Source: Oligoflexia bacterium (GTDB taxonomy: Bacteria; Bdellovibrionota; Bacteriovoracia; Bacteriovoracales; Bacteriovoracaceae). Taken from it: a stretch of DNA of 64,000 nt. Location of the stretch: NCBI GenBank assembly GCA_015231955.1, contig JADGAN010000023.1, forward strand, positions 1 through 64,000. Reading direction: 5' to 3'. The stretch's first letter is position 1. Every line of letters starts with the position of its first letter. This document shows positions 54,171-62,160 of this stretch, one piece after another. The notes under the pieces were generated by a model that was not told the DNA's origin, did not search any database, and saw nothing but the letters and a program-made list of their open reading frames with translations. A program made the translations under genes and the position numbers.

Positions 54171-55183
54171 CCTTCACTCTCCCTAATACTCTTTAGCATT
54201 AATCTTTTTAGAGTCTCAACATTTTTCCCCGATACGCTCGATATGGGGAGTACCTTGCGGCCTAATTGTTCTTCAAAATAGTTTTGATAATTCGAAATCT
54301 CCTCCTCACTCATAGCATCGATCTTTGTGAGGCAAACAACTTCGCGTTTATTTAAGAGTGACTCATTATATTTCTCAAGTTCACTCCTGACAGTGACATA
54401 GGCCTCATAGGCCTCATAGGGATCAACACACATTGCAGGATCTATAATGTGCACAAGAACTTTGGTTCTTTCTATATGCTTTAGGAATTGTATTCCTAAA
54501 CCCTTGCCTTCAGAGGCGTGCTCAATTAGCCCAGGAATATCCGCGCATACAAAGGAACCGCCACCATCCTCTTCGTTTCCAACTTGCACCACACCTAAGT
54601 TTGGCACTAGTGTGGTAAAGGGATAGTCAGCAATTTTAGGCCTAGCATTGGAGATAACTGAAATCAGCGTCGACTTTCCTGCATTAGGTAAGCCAATCAA
54701 CCCAACATCTGCTAAAAGCTTTAACTCAAGCGTAATCTCTTTGGCCTCTCCTGGCTTTCCATCTTGAGCATAGCGCGGCGCTTGATTGGTTGGTCCCTTA
54801 AAGGCCATATTGCCGAGCCCACCCATTCCTCCAGAGACAACTTTGAAACGTTGTTCGTGGAGAGTAAGGTCAGCAATGACCTCTCCGTCATATTTTATAA
54901 TAGTTCCTACAGGGACAGGAATGAGGAGATCGTCACCTGATTTACCATCGCACTGACTGCCTTGCCCACCCTCCCCATGCTCCGCCTGATACACTTTGCG
55001 GCCACGAAACTTTACCAGGGTGTTTAAGTTTTGATTGGCAACCAGATAGACGTTGCCACCTCGGCCGCCATTGCCACCATCAGGCCCGCCATAAGGGACA
55101 TATTTTTCGCGACGAAAACCGATGCAACCGTTGCCGCCATTACCGGCCAGGACTGTAATTGTAACTTCATCAATAAATTTCAT
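54167..55183 (-). CDS. obgE: GTPase ObgE/CgtA
   Basis: A 338-residue Obg GTPase. The Gly-rich Obg fold (1-158) is followed by the G domain: G1 [11 protein letters not shown]3 [10 protein letters not shown]4 LTKID and G5 SSVSG. The C-terminal extension (OCT domain) of longer Obg proteins is absent. It works in 50S assembly. Inside the gene, three imperfect copies of a nine-base unit at about 54399-54420 encode YEAYEAY; this is a coding repeat rather than a separate element. Overlaps rsfS by 4 nt. Confidence 0.96.
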   Translation of the reverse strand: MKFIDEVTITVLAGNGGNGCIGFRREKYVPYGGPDGGNGGRGGNVYLVANQNLNTLVKFRGRKVYQAEHGEGGQGSQCDGKSGDDLLIPVPVGTIIKYDGEVIADLTLHEQRFKVVSGGMGGLGNMAFKGPTNQAPRYAQDGKPGEAKEITLELKLLADVGLIGLPNAGKSTLISVISNARPKIADYPFTTLVPNLGVVQVGNEEDGGGSFVCADIPGLIEHASEGKGLGIQFLKHIERTKVLVHIIDPAMCVDPYEAYEAYVTVRSELEKYNESLLNKREVVCLTKIDAMSEEEISNYQNYFEEQLGRKVLPISSVSGKNVETLKRLMLKSIRESEG

Positions 55184-55244
55184 AAAAATAACAATTCAAA
55201 AGAGATAGAGTGTGGTTTTTAGGTCTGAGATGATTTAACTTTAT

Positions 55245-55499
55245 TTATGCGGGAAGTACAGAGACAATTTTTCTTTTGTGGGTAAAATTAGCAAATTTTA
55301 CAACGCCTTCGGTAATTGCGAAGATTGTGAAATCGCGACCCATGCTAACACCTTTACCAGGATGAATGCGCGTTCCAACTTGTCTTACAATGATGTTTCC
55401 TGGCGTCACTTTTTGCCCACCGTATGCTTTCACACCACGCATTTTGGGGTTAGAATCTCGTCCGTTTCTGGTGGAACCACCGGCCTTCTTATGTGCCAT
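55245..55499 (-). CDS. rpmA: 50S ribosomal protein L27
   Basis: An 84-residue L27: [19 protein letters not shown], then [15 protein letters not shown] and [12 protein letters not shown]. The N-terminus begins directly with AHKKAGG and lacks the cleaved extension found in Firmicutes. It lies between rplU and obgE on the same strand, the usual arrangement. Confidence 0.97.
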   Translation of the reverse strand: MAHKKAGGSTRNGRDSNPKMRGVKAYGGQKVTPGNIIVRQVGTRIHPGKGVSMGRDFTIFAITEGVVKFANFTHKRKIVSVLPA

Positions 55500-55553
55500 A
55501 TATATTATCTCCTTTTATCAAATCTCTTTTATTGGTTCTTTACTACTGAACAA

Positions 55554-55919
55554 TTACTGCAAATATTTCTTTGCTTCTTTTGATTCTGCATCAATGATAG
55601 CGCTATTACCACGCCCATCTTTAAGTTCAGTAATCAATAGGCATGTATAATCTTGGCGGTGACCTTTTTTCTTATGACCAACGCGTTGCTTTCTTTTCAT
55701 CATAAGAATCTTGCGCCCACGATCATGCTCAATTACTTTTGCCTTAACAGAGGCACCATTCACAACTGGGTAACCAACTGCCGGAGTATCCCCACCAATA
55801 AAAAGCACCTGATCAAGCTCTATAAAGGATCCAACCTCTGCCTTCAAAAGCTCAACATCGACAAGTCTGCCGGGAGCAACTTTATACTGATGCCCAGCAA
55901 TCTCCACTACTCCGTACAT
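55554..55919 (-). CDS. rplU: 50S ribosomal protein L21
   Basis: A 121-residue L21: MYGVVEIAGHQYKVAPG, LFIGGD, RKILMMKRKQRVGHKKKGHRQDYTCLLI. It is about 18 residues longer than E. coli L21 at the C-terminus. It is the first gene of the rplU-rpmA-obgE-rsfS-rlmH series, and its promoter lies in the 255-bp gap shared with the divergent lgt. Confidence 0.95.
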   Translation of the reverse strand: MYGVVEIAGHQYKVAPGRLVDVELLKAEVGSFIELDQVLFIGGDTPAVGYPVVNGASVKAKVIEHDRGRKILMMKRKQRVGHKKKGHRQDYTCLLITELKDGRGNSAIIDAESKEAKKYLQ

Positions 55920-56110
55920 GAAACTCTCCTTATCTCGATAAATTTCGAAAATAACAAATTATAAATCATAGTCCTTATATACAAAAAGGAGTGATCTCGT
56001 AAAGTGTAAATTAATTGTGAACCACAGATTATTTTTGACTCTACATCATTGGTTATTAGATTACCTCAGCTCTAATGTCAACCCTAGATTTTATTTATAA
56101 AGTGAGTTAC

Positions 56111-56142
56111 CTTAGATTATCTAAGATTCTGTAAGATTATCT
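56111..56142. promoter_or_regulatory. Candidate operator: palindrome and direct repeat
   Basis: CTTAGATTATCTAAG (56111-56125) is a near-perfect palindrome. The core AGATTATCT recurs at 56134, 20 bp after the first copy at 56114, about two helical turns. It sits in the rplU-lgt divergent gap, 33 nt before the lgt start. A paired-site operator is plausible; the binding protein is unknown. Confidence 0.35.
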
Positions 56143-56174
56143 GATAGCAACAAATACAAAAAGGTGACCACATC

Positions 56175-56963
56175 ATGTTCACTCATAATTTTGATCCAGT
56201 AATTTTTTCTTTAGGTCCAATTCAAGCACGCTGGTATGGACTCATGTATGTCATAGGCTTTATTCTGGGTAGTCGCATGTTGCTAAAACTAGCACGTGAA
56301 CGAACTCTTAAGCTTATGCCAGAAAAAGTAGATGTCTATGTACTCTACCTCATTGTAGGTATGTTTATTTGCGCTCGAAGCTTTTACATGCTTGTCTATG
56401 GACTAGAGGATTTGCTAACAAATCCCCTCGAAATCTTTGCCGTCTGGCACGGAGGTTTAAGTTTTCATGGCGGCCTTATCGGTTTTGTGCTGGCAACTTA
56501 TATCTATTCTAGACGTGAGAAAATTGCCTTTTGGAATCTTGGAGACGCGGCCGCCCTCTGTGCGGCCCAAGGTTTTTTTTGGGGAAGGCTCGGCAACTTT
56601 ATCAATGGTGAACTTTATGGCCGTACAACTGATCTTCCATGGGGAATAGTCTTTCCTATGGGTGGTCCTTATCCTCGTCATCCTTCACAGCTTTATGAGG
56701 CCATCGGTGAAGGCATCATCCTTACAATGGTGTTGTGGTTTTTAAAAGGGAGAGTCAAGCGCGATGGCATTTTGATCTCCGTTTTTCTTATTGGCTATGG
56801 AATTATTCGCTTTATAGTGGAATTTTTTCGAGAGGCAGATATGCAGATGGGATACTACTTTGGTGAATTTCTTACCATGGGACAAATTCTATGCTTCCTC
56901 ATGATTATTGCAGGGGTGTCTCTCCTTTACTTTCTTCGTAAAGCACCATCTGATCGTGGATAG
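56175..56963 (+). CDS. lgt: Prolipoprotein diacylglyceryl transferase
   Basis: A 262-residue, seven-helix inner-membrane enzyme that moves a diacylglyceryl group onto the lipobox cysteine. Diagnostic segments are RWYGLMYVIGF, HGGLSFHGGLIG, GRLGNFINGELYGR and HPSQLYEA. AAGGTGACC precedes the ATG. With six or more lipoproteins encoded in this window, this is the enzyme that would process them. Its 3' end overlaps the convergent exported-protein gene by 59 bp. Confidence 0.96.
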   Translation: MFTHNFDPVIFSLGPIQARWYGLMYVIGFILGSRMLLKLARERTLKLMPEKVDVYVLYLIVGMFICARSFYMLVYGLEDLLTNPLEIFAVWHGGLSFHGGLIGFVLATYIYSRREKIAFWNLGDAAALCAAQGFFWGRLGNFINGELYGRTTDLPWGIVFPMGGPYPRHPSQLYEAIGEGIILTMVLWFLKGRVKRDGILISVFLIGYGIIRFIVEFFREADMQMGYYFGEFLTMGQILCFLMIIAGVSLLYFLRKAPSDRG

Positions 56964-57486
56964 ATTTATAGCTATTCTCTTCACCCTCTTCTGTAGCAAC
57001 CGTAGTAACAGGAAAGGCCACGGAGAGATAGAGAGGAAAACAGAGAATCGTGCAGGTAGCACTGTAAATAATCTGCTTTGAATCATCCTTCCAAATATAA
57101 ATGGCACTCTCTTCAATACGAAAATACTCCTTTTGTTTCTTAAAAAGCTTTACGAGGTCGCTGAAGAAGACGTCGTGAGAAAAGTAAGAAGGCAGTGGCA
57201 TAAAGAAGTCGGTCACTCTTTGCTTTTTTTCCTCAACTTGGACAAGTAGTGTAAATTTAAAAGTTGAGTGGGAAAGTTCAAAAGCGTAGATGGAATGGCC
57301 CCCTTTCGAGGCCATCAACTTCTCTTTTTTCAACTCTTTTCTTAATTTTTGAAATTCTTGGCCCTCTAATAACTTAGGTGCAAGAGTTTCCAACTGAAAA
57401 GAGTAATTAGGGGGTTTGACTTCAGCAAAAAGATTGGATAGAGAAAACGGAAGGAGCATTGCAAAGAGCAGAATAAATTTTATCAT
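56905..57486 (-). CDS. Exported protein of unknown function
   Basis: A 193-residue protein with a signal peptide (IKFILLFAMLLPFSLSNLFA). The mature part is mixed alpha/beta with no recognised motif; two cysteines are close together (ATCTILCF). The ATG at 57486 has GGGGAAAGG 3 nt upstream, a short spacing; a start eight codons earlier is possible. The last 59 nt overlap the end of lgt on the opposite strand. Function unknown. Confidence 0.6.
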   Translation of the reverse strand: MIKFILLFAMLLPFSLSNLFAEVKPPNYSFQLETLAPKLLEGQEFQKLRKELKKEKLMASKGGHSIYAFELSHSTFKFTLLVQVEEKKQRVTDFFMPLPSYFSHDVFFSDLVKLFKKQKEYFRIEESAIYIWKDDSKQIIYSATCTILCFPLYLSVAFPVTTVATEEGEENSYKSIHDQMVLYEESKGETPLQ

Positions 57487-57576
57487 ACCTTTCCCCCTAT
57501 TTTTATACACAGCAGAATGCTTTATAATAGATCATAAATAGCTCTCTATGCCACAGAGGGAAAAAGGGTACTAAAT

Positions 57577-58791
57577 TTGGATCATCCAAGCTTTAAACTC
57601 AAGAATTATCTTCAAGGTCTATTGATGATTGATGGGATTTATATTAGAAAATTAAATATGATGAGGATTAGCTATTGTATTTATGTTGTGCTTTTTTTAA
57701 TTCTACTGATCCAGCATAAGGATGGCGCAGTTGCTTCCATTCTAAAAAGTGATACAACGCTAACAAATAAACTTCAAATCTACTCGCTGCCTAAAGCGAC
57801 AGCAAAGTCGCTCGCCCTCAGCAACTACCATTTTGATATTCCAGTGGTCTACAATGCCGCTGTTAAAAAGTGGATTAGCTATTTCACCAATGAAGGACGA
57901 AGTGCCTTCATTAGTTATGGCAAGCGCAGTGGCCGCTATGCCCCCATTCTTCGCAATATATTAAAAGAACAAAATCTTCCTGGTGATTTAATTTTTCTAG
58001 CAATGGCAGAGTCAGGTTTTTTTAATCGCGCAAAATCGAGTGCTCATGCTGTTGGCCCCTGGCAATTTATCAACGGAACTGGAATACAGTATGGTCTTAC
58101 CATCAATTGGTTCGTTGATGAGAGGCAAGACCCTATTAAATCCACCATCGCTGCCGGCCGCTACCTCAAAAAGCTTCACCAGGAATTTAGAAGCTGGGAG
58201 CTTGCCTTTGCCGCTTACAATGCAGGAGAGGGGAAAGTTTGGGACTCCATTCGTAGGTTTAAAAAGCACAACTTCTGGCAGCTGGCGGCCACTCCTGGTG
58301 CACTTCATAGTGAGACTAGAGAGCATATTCCCAAAATTATGGCACTGGCCATTGTTGGAAAAAATTTAGAGGCCTACGGATTTAGTCATATCGATTTTGA
58401 AAGCCCACTCGATTTTGATGAAGTTTTAGTGCCTGCTAGCACCGATTTAAAAAAATTGGCGTTTAAAATGGCCCTTAGTTATGATGAAATCAAAAAGTAT
58501 AATCCAGAATTAAAGCGCTGGTTTACTCCTACTACTGGCAGCAACTATCCTTTACGATTGCCTCTAGGTTATGGGAGGGTCTGGAACAAATGTTGTAAGA
58601 ACAGCACTAACTTTGCTGCACTCAACTCTTTTCAAAGAATGTTGGTAGAATCGCATGAGATCACTCTCCGTTACCTTGGGAATAAATTGAATATCGATGC
58701 CCATATTCTCTCGCAAATCAACAATATGCCTCTTGAAAAAAAAATAAAAAGAGGCGATATTATCTTGTTACCAATTCGCTCCGAAATTTGA
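57577..58791 (+). CDS. mltD: MltD-like lytic transglycosylase
   Basis: A 404-residue (or shorter) exported lytic transglycosylase. The catalytic Glu is in MAESGFFNRAKSSAHAVGPWQF, followed by DERQDPIKSTIAAGRYLKKL and LAFAAYNAGEG, the GH23 type 1D motif set. The C-terminal 45 residues (HEITLRYLGNKLNIDAHILSQINN) look like one LysM. It cleaves glycan strands of murein. The start is uncertain: TTG 57577 has AAAAAGGG 9 nt before it but gives a 40-residue leader before the hydrophobic helix; ATG 57658 starts directly at a conventional signal (MMRISYCIYVVLFLILL). Confidence 0.88.
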   Translation: MDHPSFKLKNYLQGLLMIDGIYIRKLNMMRISYCIYVVLFLILLIQHKDGAVASILKSDTTLTNKLQIYSLPKATAKSLALSNYHFDIPVVYNAAVKKWISYFTNEGRSAFISYGKRSGRYAPILRNILKEQNLPGDLIFLAMAESGFFNRAKSSAHAVGPWQFINGTGIQYGLTINWFVDERQDPIKSTIAAGRYLKKLHQEFRSWELAFAAYNAGEGKVWDSIRRFKKHNFWQLAATPGALHSETREHIPKIMALAIVGKNLEAYGFSHIDFESPLDFDEVLVPASTDLKKLAFKMALSYDEIKKYNPELKRWFTPTTGSNYPLRLPLGYGRVWNKCCKNSTNFAALNSFQRMLVESHEITLRYLGNKLNIDAHILSQINNMPLEKKIKRGDIILLPIRSEI

Positions 58792-58824
58792 GATCTTTGA
58801 GATCTAAGACTTGAGAATTAAATT

Positions 58825-59967
58825 ATGAATTTGCTGCGCCGACGTTTGGGAAAAGATTCCAAAGACAATATGTTGTCTCATGCTCGTGATGAATCAACAC
58901 CCACTTACTCCACTCTTATCCTTGGGTATAATACCGCAATGGCACTTCTTTTGGATCAAATGGGTGATGAAGAGAAAAGCAGTGTTGCCTTAGTGACAGA
59001 AGAGAAAGATTTCCTGGTGAATCATACGATTAACCAAGGATTATTGCTCTTTCGGGGAGAGGTAAAAAAGTGCTTAGAACAAGTAAACAGCATGGCCTTG
59101 ACCTTGCAGATAGCGGAAGAAGCTCTTGAAGTAAAATATTATCGTGATCATCTGTTTCGCCCCATTAGTGATCGCTTACGGCCTCATATTAAACTGACTG
59201 CTAACGAGCACTACTTTATGGAGTGTGGAGTGCCTTACTCCTTGAATTTAACGAGTTCAGAAAAAGCAGTGAATCACTTTAAACGCTCCTTTAAATCCAT
59301 CTCTTTTTTACAAGAGTGTAGATCATGGGAGGTGGCCTTTCATGATGGTGATTCGCTAATTGCAAAGAAACTTGTTGTCGCTATTGGTCCTCAGCGTTTT
59401 TTTCAGCTGCTAACTGACAAGAGTTTATTCCCTGAAGATTTAGTGACCAGCTTAGGGACTAGCAAGCGTGAAAGCGTGGTGCTCTTAAAGCTCACGACCA
59501 AACAAGAGGTGTTTACAGAAAAGGGCACGCTGTTTATTCCCAAATCGCTCACGCACGAGCTTGGCCACTTTATCGGAAATGTTTCTCCCTTTTCGCTAGA
59601 GCAAGGAGTACAAAATGCCTTTTTCTTTTGGCTTCCTAGTGAAAGTGAATCCAGTAGTGATGAGATCACCAGGGCACTTAAGAATTTAAAGCGCCAGTTA
59701 CAAAAGGTATTTCCTCGCTATGAGCGTGCCTGTGTGCAACTGCAAGTCGAGGAGAATATCTACGTTGGACAATTTATACCCTCGCCTATAGCATCAGGGA
59801 TGGACGACTATTTTATCAATTTGCGAAGTATTGCTCCTTCCCTTTATTTTATGAGTATGGATGCACCTTTAAACCCAGAGTATGCCTCTCAATATGCCAA
59901 ATCCCAGCTTTTGGAACGAGAGCTTCTCTCCTATCAACAATTTTCCGCTGAGGTTCACCAACAATGA
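58825..59967 (+). CDS. Unknown protein, possibly a degenerate flavoprotein
   Basis: A 380-residue protein without signal or membrane segment. YSTLILGYNTAMALLLDQMG followed by VALVTEEKDF and, later, AKKLVVAIGPQRFFQLL give the sequence feel of an FAD-dependent amine-oxidase or phytoene-desaturase fold, but the GxGxxG dinucleotide motif is not conserved, so this is only a suggestion. It overlaps the outer-membrane protein gene by 4 nt (ATGA), so the two are translationally coupled and likely act together. A strongly conserved family is not recognised. Confidence 0.6.
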   Translation: MNLLRRRLGKDSKDNMLSHARDESTPTYSTLILGYNTAMALLLDQMGDEEKSSVALVTEEKDFLVNHTINQGLLLFRGEVKKCLEQVNSMALTLQIAEEALEVKYYRDHLFRPISDRLRPHIKLTANEHYFMECGVPYSLNLTSSEKAVNHFKRSFKSISFLQECRSWEVAFHDGDSLIAKKLVVAIGPQRFFQLLTDKSLFPEDLVTSLGTSKRESVVLLKLTTKQEVFTEKGTLFIPKSLTHELGHFIGNVSPFSLEQGVQNAFFFWLPSESESSSDEITRALKNLKRQLQKVFPRYERACVQLQVEENIYVGQFIPSPIASGMDDYFINLRSIAPSLYFMSMDAPLNPEYASQYAKSQLLERELLSYQQFSAEVHQQ

Positions 59968-61106
59968 AACACTACTCCTTATTTGCTCTTCTGATCTTTG
60001 TCCTTTCCTTGCTCTTTGCTGCTGACTCTTATGCCAGTAAAGCACGCATGGATTCGCTTGGTGGTGAAGAGCGCGCACGCTATTACTTTGATGACTCCCG
60101 TAATATCTTAATCAATCCGGCCTATATCAATATCGTTAAAGATTTTCTCATTTTTGAATGGGGCAACGACACCGATAGTGCCGACAGTGGTGCTACTGGC
60201 CCCAAAGGGGAAGGTGGCGTGTATAAGTCGGGGGATTTTTTTATCTATGGCATCTACCTTGGTAATGAAGATGGCCACAGCAACCGTGCGCTTGCAACTT
60301 CTGGCACCAACTCAGCAATTCTTTATCAAGATAATCCTGTAGAACTTTTCATTGGAGGTAACCTAGGAAATGAGTGGGGCGCCTCCATCAAAATCAGTCA
60401 AAATCACGACGAACAAGGAGTGAAAAAAACACAACAGGCCCTCTCGGTGAAGTTTGGTACTATCATGAAACGACTAGAAGGTTATGTGAATGTAAACATC
60501 TACGATAAATCGCTCGGAGGAGTGACCACTTCCGAGGAGTTTAGGAATGATCTTGCCGCCACCGCAGGTGCAAGCTATATCTGGAGCGATTTTATTTTTT
60601 ACAGCTCAGTCGCTTCTGATGGCCATACCTATCGCCGCGATGATGGACAAAAAGATGGTCGCTATACCACAAAATCACTGACGGTAGGAGGCGGACGATC
60701 AGTGCAAGTAAGTGAGCGTGCCAAGATGTTTTATGACCTTCACTATATTTGGAATGAGTCGCAACGCGATTACAACACTGCTGCCGCCGGTGCTGGTGTA
60801 AAAGATTATACCCATTACTGGAAACTTCCCATCACCTTTGGGTTAGAGGTGCAAGCTAAAGATTGGCTAGCACTAAGAGGGGCCATCTCGCAAACGCTGC
60901 TCTCGAAGTTTTATAATAACGACAAGAAAAATAGAAGCGAACGCAACACCACCAATGTGAACAGTGGTGCTAGTTTGATCTTTGGTAAACTCAAGATCGA
61001 AGGACTTATTGGCATTGGAGATAATGCTGCAGTTACCTCTGGCAAGAAAGGAGTGCTCTCACTTGGGAATGTGCTTACGCGAACTTCTATCACCTACTCT
61101 TTTTAA
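59964..61106 (+). CDS. Outer-membrane beta-barrel protein
   Basis: A 380-residue protein with a signal peptide (LLIFVLSLLFAADSYA), then a segment SLGGEERARYYFDDSRNILINPAYINIV, and about 14 alternating strands. It ends with SITYSF, a C-terminal Phe typical of barrel recognition by BamA. The N-terminal NPAYI segment resembles long-chain or 'DUF' outer-membrane proteins in which a short plug leads into the barrel. Translationally coupled to the upstream unknown protein. Cargo unknown. Confidence 0.78.
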   Translation: MKHYSLFALLIFVLSLLFAADSYASKARMDSLGGEERARYYFDDSRNILINPAYINIVKDFLIFEWGNDTDSADSGATGPKGEGGVYKSGDFFIYGIYLGNEDGHSNRALATSGTNSAILYQDNPVELFIGGNLGNEWGASIKISQNHDEQGVKKTQQALSVKFGTIMKRLEGYVNVNIYDKSLGGVTTSEEFRNDLAATAGASYIWSDFIFYSSVASDGHTYRRDDGQKDGRYTTKSLTVGGGRSVQVSERAKMFYDLHYIWNESQRDYNTAAAGAGVKDYTHYWKLPITFGLEVQAKDWLALRGAISQTLLSKFYNNDKKNRSERNTTNVNSGASLIFGKLKIEGLIGIGDNAAVTSGKKGVLSLGNVLTRTSITYSF

Positions 61107-61122
61107 TTAAGCTTAAATTTAA

Positions 61123-62160
61123 ATGAAAAATTTTCTCTATTTTCTTACAGTCAAAGAGTGTGAATCCCATTTAAAACAAGAGATTGCTTTACGCTATCCG
61201 GAGCTTCGTTATGCCTACTCACGAGCAGGATTTCTCACTTATAAAATAGCTGCAGATCATGAGATCGATAACCTAGAGGTTATCTTTGCTTATTCCTATG
61301 GGAAAAGCTTAGGCAAAAGTTCAAAGATGAACTTCTTTTCTACACTCGAGTCCATTTTAAAGGAGGAGAAGGGGGAGGTTTTATTAAATACTTATGTCGA
61401 TATCGATTTTCACTTAAATCTTTGCGAGTATTTAAAAGCACACCCTAAGATAATCAGCGAAGGCAATAAAGCTTCAGCGCAAAGTGTGGTTTTAAACATC
61501 ATCAAAGTGGATGAGGATGAGTATTTTTTTGGATCACACCTTTATGGCAAAAATCGCACCATCATCAATGACTATGCTTATGCAGCAGTAGCAGAAGGAG
61601 AGAATACCACGATCCCCTCTCGTGCCTATCATAAGATACGTGAGGCGCTCTTGCTCACGAAAGAGGAGATTAAAAGTGGTGACTATATTTTAGATGTAGG
61701 GTCGGCACCAGGAGGGATTAGCTACTACTTCCTTGAACGCGATGCCTTTGTTGTGGGTATTGATAGTGCCGAAATGAGTAAGCAGTGTTTAATGCACAAA
61801 CGCTTTAAACATATCGCTCTTCCCATTGAAAAGGTGCGAGCGCCTGAATTTGGAAACCACCCTTTCAAAATCATGGTGGTGGATATCAACCTTGATCCTC
61901 TCTTTGTCCTGCATGAAATTCGCCGTCTTTTTACCTCCGTAAAAAGTTGCTCTGAGATTAGATCGCTCTACTTTACAGTAAAGCTTACTCAAAAATTTTC
62001 AATGGATAAACTTCCAAGGATCATCAAAGAGTTAGAGTCTTTAGGGTTTGTCCGCTTTCTTAAAAAGCAACTCCAAAGCAATCGTAATGAGTTTTTACTT
62101 TACGCTACCAAAGGACAGCGTAAGATCGTCAGCAAGCGTACATGGTCGATAAAAGGGTAG
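61123..62160 (+). CDS. rlmM: RlmM-like FtsJ-family RNA methyltransferase
   Basis: A 345-residue protein. Residues 1-170 form a THUMP-like N-terminal domain, then the FtsJ-type SAM domain: SRAYHKIREAL, ILDVGSAPGGISYYFLERDAFVVGID, and KIMVVDIN, with the catalytic Lys of the LYFTVKLTQKF segment. RlmM methylates the ribose of C2498 of 23S rRNA. The GSAPGG motif and layout match. It lies 16 nt after the outer-membrane protein gene. Its last 66 bp overlap the convergent membrane protein gene. Confidence 0.85.
   Translation: MKNFLYFLTVKECESHLKQEIALRYPELRYAYSRAGFLTYKIAADHEIDNLEVIFAYSYGKSLGKSSKMNFFSTLESILKEEKGEVLLNTYVDIDFHLNLCEYLKAHPKIISEGNKASAQSVVLNIIKVDEDEYFFGSHLYGKNRTIINDYAYAAVAEGENTTIPSRAYHKIREALLLTKEEIKSGDYILDVGSAPGGISYYFLERDAFVVGIDSAEMSKQCLMHKRFKHIALPIEKVRAPEFGNHPFKIMVVDINLDPLFVLHEIRRLFTSVKSCSEIRSLYFTVKLTQKFSMDKLPRIIKELESLGFVRFLKKQLQSNRNEFLLYATKGQRKIVSKRTWSIKG

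Noticed and set aside
54399-54420. Tandem nine-base repeat as a separate regulatory or slippage element
   Set aside because: It lies inside the obgE coding region, is in frame and encodes YEAYEAY, so it is explained by coding.
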